Source: CALFXN01 sp964451935 (lineage in GTDB: Bacteria > Synergistota > Synergistia > Synergistales > Aminobacteriaceae). From it: a stretch of 24,871 nucleotides of DNA. Made by a program: the position numbers and the translations under genes. Below the pieces are notes generated by a model, which searched no databases, was not told the DNA's origin, and was given only the letters and a program-made list of their open reading frames with translations. Numbering within the stretch: the first letter of the stretch is position 1; the number at the start of each line of letters is the position of its first letter. The DNA lies in the NCBI GenBank assembly GCA_964451935.1, contig CAYVKE010000038.1, positions 1 through 24,871 on the forward strand, written 5' to 3'. Positions 1 to 6,534 of this stretch are shown here, one piece after another.

Positions 1-589
1 CCGGCGATATTTCGTCGGCGAGAAGAAGGTCTCCGGCGGAGTCGACGCCGAATTCAAGCTTGAAGTCCACGAGGATGATTCCCTTTTCGTCGAAGAAGCG
101 TTCCAGAATCACGTTGACGGACATCGCTATGTGTTTGATCTTTGCGATCTGTTCTTCGCTCGCCCAGCCGAAAAGCGTGGCATGATCCTCGGTGATCAGC
201 GGATCGCCGAGTCCGTCGTCTTTCAGGTAGAATTCGACCAGAGGGCGTTCGAGCGTGACGCCTTCAGGAACCCCGAGCCGTTTGCAGAGGGTCCCCGTCG
301 TGATGTTCCGGACGACGACCTCGACCGGAAGGATCCGGACTCTGCGAACCAACTGATGCGTATCGTCCAGGGTCTTTATAAAATGGTTCGGAATGCCTTT
401 TTCCGCCAGAAACGTAAAAAGCCGGGCGGAAATCCTGTTGTTCAGTTCGCCTTTTCCTTCGAGGGTGTCTTTTTTCTGTGCGTTGAACGCGGTAAGGGAG
501 TTTTTGTATTCGACCAGCATCGTGGCGGGATCATCGGTGGAGAACATCTTCTTGGCCTTGCCTTCGTACGCAAGCTCTCTTTTTTCCAT
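1..589 (-). CDS. purC: SAICAR synthase, 5' part (3' end beyond left edge)
   Basis: Phosphoribosylaminoimidazole-succinocarboxamide synthase joins CAIR and aspartate with ATP use in cytosolic de novo purine synthesis. Reading the reverse strand from 589 gives about 196 uninterrupted codons opening with MEKRELAYEGKAKKMF. Family blocks follow in order: GKGELNNRISARLF, VVVRNITTGTLCKRLGV, EFYLKDDGLGDPLI, and near the edge LVDFKLEFG and LADEIS. The family is usually about 235-240 residues, so roughly 40 C-terminal residues are missing only because the window ends. The ATG is preceded by GGAGGTG about 6 bases upstream. A strong promoter and a palindromic operator-like site lie just upstream. The gene diverges from lepA. 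The family call is very secure. Confidence 0.96.
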   Translation of the reverse strand, partial: MEKRELAYEGKAKKMFSTDDPATMLVEYKNSLTAFNAQKKDTLEGKGELNNRISARLFTFLAEKGIPNHFIKTLDDTHQLVRRVRILPVEVVVRNITTGTLCKRLGVPEGVTLERPLVEFYLKDDGLGDPLITEDHATLFGWASEEQIAKIKHIAMSVNVILERFFDEKGIILVDFKLEFGVDSAGDLLLADEISP

Positions 590-610
590 AAGAGAACACC
601 TCCATTTGGG

Positions 611-628
611 GATAATGCGAACATTATC
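611..628. promoter_or_regulatory. Perfect inverted repeat over the purC -10, possible PurR operator
   Basis: GATAATGCGAACATTATC is a perfect 7-4-7 inverted repeat covering the purC -10 and predicted start site. It contains CGAACATT, close to the Bacillus PurR box consensus as I remember it (AWWWCCGAACWWT), matching 11 of 13 positions. AATGCGAA recurs as a direct repeat at 637-644. A Bacillus-type PurR is encoded at 9750-10559. The palindrome is seen directly; binding by PurR is inferred. Confidence 0.55.
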
Positions 629-651
629 TGGAAACCAATGCGAAAAGTCAA
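623..651 (-). promoter_or_regulatory. Sigma-70-type promoter of purC
   Basis: On the minus strand TTGACT (651-646) is followed by a 17-base spacer and GATAAT (628-623). The predicted start near 616 gives a leader of about 27 bases that carries the GGAGG of purC. Both hexamers match the consensus at 5 of 6 positions with ideal spacing. The -10 lies inside the 611-628 inverted repeat. Confidence 0.8.
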
Positions 652-673
652 GTATTTTTGCTCCTCGTTTTCC

Positions 674-702
674 TTTACAAAGATGCGTCTCCATGATATG
701 AA
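674..702 (+). promoter_or_regulatory. Probable promoter of lepA-hemW
   Basis: TTTACA (674-679), a 17-base spacer and TATGAA (697-702) give a predicted start near 709, about 67 bases before lepA. The -10 matches only 4 of 6 positions, so the element is moderate. It is the best candidate in the 186-base purC-lepA interval. The rest of that interval shows only the purC promoter and operator and a weak CTCTG/CAGAG hairpin at 705-721. Confidence 0.5.
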
Positions 703-775
703 CTCTCTGCATAAAACAGAGATGGAGATATGACGCCGAAAAGGAAGGCATCTTCCGCGGGAGGCTTTGAAAAGT

Positions 776-2587
776 ATGGAAAGAACAAGCATTCGGAATT
801 TCTGCATCATCGCGCATATCGATCACGGAAAATCGACGCTCGCCGATCGTCTTCTCGAGCGAACGGGGACGATCGACAAGCGGGGGATGAAGAATCAGGT
901 TCTCGATTCCATGGAACTCGAACGGGAACGGGGCATAACGATCAAACTCGTTCCGGTCAGAATGAATTACACGGCGAAAGACGGCCGCTCCTATGTCCTC
1001 AATCTGATCGATACCCCCGGCCATGTGGATTTCGGGTATGAAGTGTCCCGTTCGTTGGCGTCCTGCGAGGGCGCGATCCTTGTCGTGGACGCAACGCAGG
1101 GAGTCGAGGCGCAGACGCTGGCCAACGCGTATATGGCGGTCGAACAGGGATTGGACGTCATCCCGGTGATCAACAAAATCGACCTCCCGTCCGCGCATCC
1201 CGAGGCGGTCAAGAAGGAGATCGAGGATGCGATAGGACTGGATGCGTCGGACGCCATTCTTGCGAGCGCGAAGGAAGGAATCGGCATCGATGACATCCTG
1301 GAGCGCGTCGTGCAATCGGTCCGCCCGCCTGAGGGCGACCTCGAAACGCCTCTCCGGGCGCTGATTTTCGATTCGATTTACGACAATTACCGCGGCGTCA
1401 TCTGCTATATCCGCGTCGTTGACGGAGAGATCCGTACGGGGATGAACATACGTTTCATGATTTCGGGGCAAGAATATCCGGTGGAGGAAGTCGGCGTCTT
1501 TCGTCCGTCGTACGTCCCGGCGGATCGTCTCGGACGGGGCGAAGTGGGGTATCTCATCGCGAATGTCAAAAGCGTCGCGGAAGCGCATGTGGGCGACACC
1601 GTCACCGATGCGCTCCGCCCCGCGCCGCAAGCCCTCCCCGGCTATCGCCGCGTCAAGCCGGTCGTGTTTTGCGGCTTCTATCCGATAGAGCGGGACGAAT
1701 ACCCGGAGCTTCGGGACGCGCTTGAAAAACTGACGCTGAACGACGCGTCCATAACGTTCGTTCCGGAAACGTCCGTGGCGCTTGGATTCGGTTTCCGGTG
1801 CGGCTTCCTCGGTCTTCTGCACATGGACGTTTCAAAGGAGCGTCTGCGGCGTGAATTTGACATCGATCTGGTGGCCACCTCGCCGAATGTCGTCTATGAG
1901 GTCGTGACGACGGGCGGAGACGTGATCGAAGCGAAACGGCCTTCGGATTTCCCCGACGGGTCGGAAATCAGCGAAATCCGCGAGCCGATGATCCGGCTCA
2001 CGTGTTTCGTTCCGACCGAATTCGTGGGAAAGGTCATGCAGTTCTGCCAGGACAAGCGGGGAACCTTCGTTTCCATGGATTATCTCTCCCCGGAAAGGGC
2101 GCGTCTCTTTTACGATCTGCCGCTTGCGGAATTCATCATCGATTTTCACGACAAGATGAAGTCGATGACGCGCGGGTACGCTTCGCTGGACTACGAATAC
2201 CGCGGTTTCCGCGCGGCCGACCTCGTCCGCGTCGACGTCCTCATCAGCGGGGAAGCCGCCGACGCATTTTCCTTCATTTGTCACAGAGACGCCGCATTCC
2301 ATCGGGGGCAGGCCGTCGTGCGAAAGTTGAAGGAACTCATCCCGCAGCAGCTTTTCGAGGTCCCGATACAGGCGTCCATCGGCAAGAGAGTCATTGTGCG
2401 ACAGAACATCAAGGCGTTGCGAAAGGACGTTCTCGCGAAGTGCTATGGCGGGGATATATCCAGAAAGAGAAAGCTTCTGGAGAAGCAAAAGGAAGGAAAG
2501 AAACGAATGAAGCAGATCGGAAAGGTGTCCATCCCGCAAGAGGCCTTCCTGGCGTTTCTCAAGGTGGAAGAAGGGGAAGACGAATAG
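776..2587 (+). CDS. lepA: Elongation factor 4 (LepA), ribosome back-translocase GTPase
   Basis: LepA is a translational GTPase related to EF-G that acts on stalled or mis-translocated ribosomes and in 30S assembly. The 603-residue product has the usual family length. G1 is AHIDHGKST (residues 13-21), G3 is DTPGHVDF from about residue 79, and G4 is NKID near 133. The LepA-specific C-terminal domain ends with the hallmark CYGGDISRKRKLLEKQKEGK. ATG at 776 is preferred because GGGAGG lies 11 bases upstream and the family starts close to IRNF. An in-frame TTG at 767 is only 2 bases from that site. It is first in a plus-strand group with hemW, whose start is unusual. Confidence 0.96.
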   Translation: MERTSIRNFCIIAHIDHGKSTLADRLLERTGTIDKRGMKNQVLDSMELERERGITIKLVPVRMNYTAKDGRSYVLNLIDTPGHVDFGYEVSRSLASCEGAILVVDATQGVEAQTLANAYMAVEQGLDVIPVINKIDLPSAHPEAVKKEIEDAIGLDASDAILASAKEGIGIDDILERVVQSVRPPEGDLETPLRALIFDSIYDNYRGVICYIRVVDGEIRTGMNIRFMISGQEYPVEEVGVFRPSYVPADRLGRGEVGYLIANVKSVAEAHVGDTVTDALRPAPQALPGYRRVKPVVFCGFYPIERDEYPELRDALEKLTLNDASITFVPETSVALGFGFRCGFLGLLHMDVSKERLRREFDIDLVATSPNVVYEVVTTGGDVIEAKRPSDFPDGSEISEIREPMIRLTCFVPTEFVGKVMQFCQDKRGTFVSMDYLSPERARLFYDLPLAEFIIDFHDKMKSMTRGYASLDYEYRGFRAADLVRVDVLISGEAADAFSFICHRDAAFHRGQAVVRKLKELIPQQLFEVPIQASIGKRVIVRQNIKALRKDVLAKCYGGDISRKRKLLEKQKEGKKRMKQIGKVSIPQEAFLAFLKVEEGEDE

Positions 2588-3735
2588 AGGCGCAGTCGTC
2601 GCTTTCGGCGCGAGCGCGCGCCGCATCGCCGCGTTCCCTGTACATCCATGCGCCGTTTTGCATCCGGAAGTGTCCCTATTGCGCCTTTTCCAGCGCGGCG
2701 CCCGCGCCGGGGGAAATAGACGAATATCTCCGGGCGTTGGATGAAGAGTGCCGCTTCTGGTCCGACATGTGCCCTTCCCCGATCCGGTTCGATACGCTCT
2801 ACATCGGCGGGGGCACTCCGACGCTCCTCGATGGTCGCCAGTGGAGCCGTCTTTTTGAGATTCTGGGGAAATACTTCGTCCTCGACGCCGTGCGCGAGAT
2901 GAGCGTGGAAGCGAATCCGGGCAGTCTTCTTCCCGAACATCTTGATGTCTGGCGGGATAACGGCGTCACGCGCGTCAGCGTCGGGGTTCAGAGCGTCCAC
3001 GACGACGAACTGGCATGGCTGGCGCGGCTCCACAACGGCGACGAAGCGGTCCGCGCCCTTGAATGCGTGGTCGGGAAGGGGTTCCGGTGCAGCGCGGACC
3101 TTCTGTTCGGTCTGGCGGGGCAAACGCTCCGGTCTTTTGCGGAATCGCTCCGGCGCGTCCTGGAAATCGGCGTCGAACATGTCTCAACGTATCATTTGAC
3201 CCTTGAGCCCGGCACGCCGTGGGGAGATGCCCCTCCGGAAGGAATCCCGGACGGGTACCCCTTCTACCGTTTCGTTCAGTGGTATCTTCCGGCGAAGGGG
3301 CTGTCGCAGTACGAGATCGCAAGTTTCTGCCGTCCGGGAGCGGAGTGCGTTCATAACATGGCGTACTGGAATGAGGACGACGTTCTTGCGCTCGGAGCGA
3401 GCGCATCGGGGCATCTGTCGGGGCTTCGGTACACGAACGTCTCCCGGACGCCGGAATACATCCTTCGGATGAAGCAGGGACAGTCGCCCGTCGATACATC
3501 CGAAATACTGTCCCCCGGAGAGAAAGCGCGGGAGGCGGCCATTCTTCTGCTGCGAACCCGACGGGGCATCCGGTATCCGGAATTTCGCTCCCGTTACGGT
3601 TCGGAGCTTTTGGGTGAGATCCTGACTGTTCTCGACTCGTTCCGTCCGGATTTTTTTCTACGCCGTGACGACGGCGTAGCGCTCTCTCCACGGGGAATGC
3701 GGATCGCAAACCGCATTTGGGAGGAGATCCTCTGA
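2584..3735 (+). CDS. hemW: HemW-like radical SAM protein (heme chaperone), start codon uncertain
   Basis: HemW is a cytosolic radical SAM protein that binds a [4Fe-4S] cluster and heme and is thought to deliver heme; it was long misnamed oxygen-independent coproporphyrinogen III oxidase. The first family block is SLYIHAPFCIRKCPYCAFSS, with the CxxxCxxC cluster motif. TLYIGGGTPTLL follows, then the HemW signature ECVHNMAYWNEDDVLALGAS, and the product runs to a normal C-terminus. No ATG, GTG or TTG occurs in any frame between the lepA stop and this first block. The nearest in-frame standard start is GTG 2440, deep in lepA. I give ATA 2584, which overlaps the lepA stop as ATAG and has AAGGGGA 6 bases upstream. 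CTG 2638 is another option but would cut into the conserved SLYIH. Confidence 0.9.
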   Translation: MEAQSSLSARARAASPRSLYIHAPFCIRKCPYCAFSSAAPAPGEIDEYLRALDEECRFWSDMCPSPIRFDTLYIGGGTPTLLDGRQWSRLFEILGKYFVLDAVREMSVEANPGSLLPEHLDVWRDNGVTRVSVGVQSVHDDELAWLARLHNGDEAVRALECVVGKGFRCSADLLFGLAGQTLRSFAESLRRVLEIGVEHVSTYHLTLEPGTPWGDAPPEGIPDGYPFYRFVQWYLPAKGLSQYEIASFCRPGAECVHNMAYWNEDDVLALGASASGHLSGLRYTNVSRTPEYILRMKQGQSPVDTSEILSPGEKAREAAILLLRTRRGIRYPEFRSRYGSELLGEILTVLDSFRPDFFLRRDDGVALSPRGMRIANRIWEEIL

Positions 3736-3759
3736 CTATAGCTGACGATGGAGGCTGCC

Positions 3760-4341
3760 ATGCAGTATGGACTGATTCTCTTCGAAACGGATGAAGAAAC
3801 GATCTTCGAGAACCTTCTCCTGACGCTCTCTTCGTACCAGCCATCCGTCACAAAGGTGCCCGGGTATCCTGTGAGCGTTGTCGATTCGCTGAAGGGGACG
3901 CTCGATTACATCGGGGACGAGAAGAGCGCCGTGGGGCTCTTCACCGCAAGCCTGATAACGCGGGTCTACGCGTCGTATGTCTACGAGCGTCCGGCCGTGC
4001 TGATCGCCGCCGACACCATGGAGGGACGGGCGAGGTGGATTACGGAGCGATGGAGATCCCGGAGCGGACGAAACTATAACGGGATGATCCTCTCGAGCTA
4101 TCCCAAAGGGATCGACTGGGATCTGATCGGAATCGCGACGCCGGGATGGGTGCTCCTTTTCGACGAAAGCACCGATTCGGCCGCGAAGGATATCATTGAC
4201 GACTCCCTTCACGTGGCGTATCTGCCCGGGTCGCAGGCGCTCGCGAAGAGGCTTCAGCCCGATGTGTCGTCTCCCGACGCGCTGGTGATGCTTCTGGACG
4301 TCCTTCTGGACAGCCTTCCCTGGAAAACGGAGCAGTCCTGA
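3760..4341 (+). CDS. Uncharacterised 193-residue protein
   Basis: I do not recognise this family. The product is soluble-looking: no signal peptide, no convincing transmembrane segment, no cysteines or metal-binding clusters. It opens MQYGLILFETDEETIFENLL and alternates hydrophobic strand-like and helical stretches, for example VGLFTASLITRVYASYVY and AVLIAADTMEG, suggesting a compact alpha/beta fold. ATG 3760 is chosen over in-frame ATG 3748 because GGAGG (3750-3754) sits 5 bases before it. It lies 24 bases after hemW and probably shares that transcript. Its TGA directly abuts the stop of the convergent yedF. Coding potential is good: strong RBS, clean frame, tight context. The role is unknown. 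Confidence 0.8.
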   Translation: MQYGLILFETDEETIFENLLLTLSSYQPSVTKVPGYPVSVVDSLKGTLDYIGDEKSAVGLFTASLITRVYASYVYERPAVLIAADTMEGRARWITERWRSRSGRNYNGMILSSYPKGIDWDLIGIATPGWVLLFDESTDSAAKDIIDDSLHVAYLPGSQALAKRLQPDVSSPDALVMLLDVLLDSLPWKTEQS

Positions 4342-4992
4342 TCAGAGCGAGAGCGTTCTTTCGGAACGCAGCAACGTTGCGGTTATATCCTGGAGGGACA
4401 CGACGCTTCCAACGCCCAGGACCTCTTCGATTCCGAAATGGGCCAGACAATCCCGGCTGACGAGAACCCTGCATCCCCTGCGGTTCAGGGAAGAAATGCC
4501 CGCGCAGGTCTTCGTCCCCTTTACGGCGAGTTTGACGCCTTCATTCAGGAGCACGATCGTCTGGGGAAAGGGGGTGACGTGCTGCAGCGATTGCAGAAAC
4601 GCAAGCGCGAGATTTTCTCCGTGATCTTCATCGCTTCCGCCGATCGCCCTTCGCGACAGGATGATCGTCGTCCCGCCGAAAACGGGGTGCGCCGGTTGCG
4701 CCGGTGAGGAACCCGCCGCCGCTTTTTTCTGCCGTACGGCCGGAATGCGGACAGGCTCCGATTTCGCCGGAGAGCCGGGAGCCCTCAGTGTCGCTTTTAA
4801 AACGACGGTGCCCTCGTCATCCTCAAGGCTGACGTCGCATCCGTTCTCCGTGAGGGAGCTTCGCACCCTGGACGCGACCATCGGATTATCGAGAAGGACC
4901 GAAAATGAAGATGTTTCGGACTTCGGAATAGCCTCGACGGAACGTATCGCCTCTTCGGGGGATTTCCCCCGGAAGTCGTATGCATCGGTCAT
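4342..4992 (-). CDS. yedF: Selenium metabolism protein YedF-like (TusA-like plus DsrE-like)
   Basis: YedF proteins of the selenium-associated type join an N-terminal TusA/SirA-like domain to a C-terminal DsrE-like domain and co-occur with selenium-use genes; their biochemical role is unsettled. This 216-residue product has an N-terminal domain (about 1-75) opening MTDAYDFRGKSPEEAI. A linker rich in Pro and Ala follows, then a DsrE-like domain starting near FGGTTIILSRRAIGG and ending with VLVSRDCLAHFGIEEVLGVG. The usual TusA CPxP cysteine is absent, and the usual CGTC-like pair is SRDC here. ATG 4992 is preferred over in-frame ATG 5016 because AGGTGA sits 4 bases upstream. It diverges from selA, which supports the family call. 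Confidence 0.82.
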   Translation of the reverse strand: MTDAYDFRGKSPEEAIRSVEAIPKSETSSFSVLLDNPMVASRVRSSLTENGCDVSLEDDEGTVVLKATLRAPGSPAKSEPVRIPAVRQKKAAAGSSPAQPAHPVFGGTTIILSRRAIGGSDEDHGENLALAFLQSLQHVTPFPQTIVLLNEGVKLAVKGTKTCAGISSLNRRGCRVLVSRDCLAHFGIEEVLGVGSVVSLQDITATLLRSERTLSL

Positions 4993-5048
4993 CGAATCAC
5001 CTGAAATTCTCTCCATTCGGAGAGATATAGTCGGTTTCCAAAACTAAG

Positions 5049-5063
5049 GTACAATTATAGTAC
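5049..5063 (-). promoter_or_regulatory. GTAC inverted repeat enclosing a TATAAT, possible yedF -10
   Basis: In the 134-base interval between yedF and selA, GTAC-AATTATA-GTAC forms an inverted repeat. On the minus strand its centre contains a perfect TATAAT (5059-5054), placed to serve yedF. No good -35 lies at 16-18 bases, so it would need an activator or a weak -35. On the plus strand TATAGT (5056-5061) could serve selA, also without a convincing -35. Nothing else stands out here apart from AAGGAGG ahead of selA. Confidence 0.35.
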
Positions 5064-5126
5064 AGCATCGTTCTTTGAATCTACAGGAAAAGGTGCGTTT
5101 TTTCCGGAAGGAGGCCATGGAATACG

Positions 5127-6530
5127 ATGACTGAACCGCACGTTCAGGCAAGCCTGAGGGGGCTTCCGCCGATGGATTCCCTTCTCGATCAGATCTGGCT
5201 TGGGGAATGGGTCCCATCGCTCGGGCGCGAAACGATCAAACGGGTCTTCACGTCCGTGGTCAATGATATTCGCGAAGGAATACGAAAGGGTTCGAAGGAA
5301 GACACCTCGATGGAAGCGATCAACCGCCGGGCGGCGTCCATATTCGCGAGACGGGGCCGATCGAGTCTTCGGTCGCTCGTCAACGCGACGGGGGTCGTTG
5401 TCCATACGAATCTCGGACGTTCCTGTCTCGCCGAGGAAGCAGTACGGTCGGTTTCGGACGTCGCGCGTTCCTACAGCACGCTCGAATACGATCTCCAGGC
5501 CGGAGAGCGGGGGCACAGGAACGGCCACGTCGAATGGCTCCTCTCGGAACTCTCCGGAGCGGAAGCCGCGCTGGTCGTCAACAACAATGCGGCCGCCGTG
5601 CTCCTGTGTCTTGCGGCGCTTGCGCGCGACAGGGAAGTCATCGTATCGCGCGGAGAACTCGTGGAAATCGGAGGATCGTTCCGGATTCCCGACGTCATGG
5701 CCTTCTCGGGAGCACGCCTCGTCGAGGTCGGGACAACGAACAGAACGCACCCGGCCGATTATCTCGATGCCGTTACCCCGGAAACCGCCATGTTTTTGAA
5801 GGTTCACCCCTCGAACTTCAGGATTCAGGGATTCACGGCGTCCGTAGATCGGCAGGATCTGGCGCGGAGCGCAGCGGAACGGGGCGTCATCTCCATGGAA
5901 GACCTCGGGAGCGGGATGATCGTCGCCTGCGGGGAACTCGGATTGTCGGGCGAACCCACGATCCGTGATTGCATCGCCGCCGGAATCGATATCGTGACGT
6001 TTTCCGGCGACAAAATGCTCGGAGGCCCCCAAATAGGATGTATCGTCGGAAAGCGCAGTCTGATCGGCAGGCTGAAATCCTATGCGCTTCTGCGCGCCCT
6101 GCGCGTTGACAAAATGACGCTTGCCGCGTTCGAGACGACGTTGCGCTTCTACCTTGCGGGACAGAGCGACCGCATTCCTACGGTCCGCATGATCTCCGAG
6201 AGGCCGGAGGCTTTACGAAAAAAAGCGCAGCGGCTTGCGCGTCTGCTCCGGAGAAGGGCGCCCGCAGGCGTTTTCGAAGTCATTCCCGTTTCTGACGCGG
6301 TCGGCGGCGGCGCGTTTCCGGCCGAAACGCTGCCGGGCTTCGGCGTAGCGATACGGTTTCGGGGCGACGTTCCGACAACCGGGCAACTCCTTTCATCTCT
6401 CCGTTCAGCGGAATACCCCGTTATCGCCGGAGCGCGGGATGATGTCGCGGTGTTTCACGTCCGGACGCTCCTTGAAGGGGACGAAGAGAAGATAGCCCGT
6501 TCTCTCGAATCCGTTCTTTCAGGGAGGTGA
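5127..6530 (+). CDS. selA: L-seryl-tRNA(Sec) selenium transferase
   Basis: SelA is a PLP enzyme forming a large ring that converts Ser-tRNA(Sec) to Sec-tRNA(Sec) using selenophosphate. The 467-residue product has the family's usual length. The N-terminal tRNA-binding region opens MTEPHVQASLRGLPPMDSLL, followed by NATGVVVHTNLGR and then NNNAAAVLL. The PLP lysine motif is SGDKMLGGPQIG, with Lys296. AAGGAGG (5108-5114) lies 12 bases before ATG 5127. A nearer ATG at 5117 is out of frame and stops after five codons. selB begins 4 bases after the stop, so the two are almost certainly co-transcribed. selD and selC are not in the window. Confidence 0.96.
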   Translation: MTEPHVQASLRGLPPMDSLLDQIWLGEWVPSLGRETIKRVFTSVVNDIREGIRKGSKEDTSMEAINRRAASIFARRGRSSLRSLVNATGVVVHTNLGRSCLAEEAVRSVSDVARSYSTLEYDLQAGERGHRNGHVEWLLSELSGAEAALVVNNNAAAVLLCLAALARDREVIVSRGELVEIGGSFRIPDVMAFSGARLVEVGTTNRTHPADYLDAVTPETAMFLKVHPSNFRIQGFTASVDRQDLARSAAERGVISMEDLGSGMIVACGELGLSGEPTIRDCIAAGIDIVTFSGDKMLGGPQIGCIVGKRSLIGRLKSYALLRALRVDKMTLAAFETTLRFYLAGQSDRIPTVRMISERPEALRKKAQRLARLLRRRAPAGVFEVIPVSDAVGGGAFPAETLPGFGVAIRFRGDVPTTGQLLSSLRSAEYPVIAGARDDVAVFHVRTLLEGDEEKIARSLESVLSGR

Positions 6531-6534
6531 CGGC

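Noticed and set aside
705..721. CTCTG/CAGAG hairpin in the lepA leader
   Set aside because: Only 5 base pairs with a 7-base loop and no T tract; probably chance.
131..733. 200-codon plus-strand frame at the left end
   Set aside because: It is antisense to purC, which matches its family along the whole length.
730..1041. Possible leader ORF before lepA, starting ATG 730
   Set aside because: It runs out of frame into lepA, lacks an SD and has no regulatory-peptide character.
2440..2640. Programmed frameshift making a LepA-HemW fusion
   Set aside because: No convincing slippery heptamer with a downstream structure is seen, and LepA ends at its normal C-terminus.
5117..5134. Five-codon mini-ORF (ATG 5117) overlapping the selA start
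   Set aside because: Only 2 bases separate the ATG from AAGGAGG, too close for efficient initiation; likely chance.
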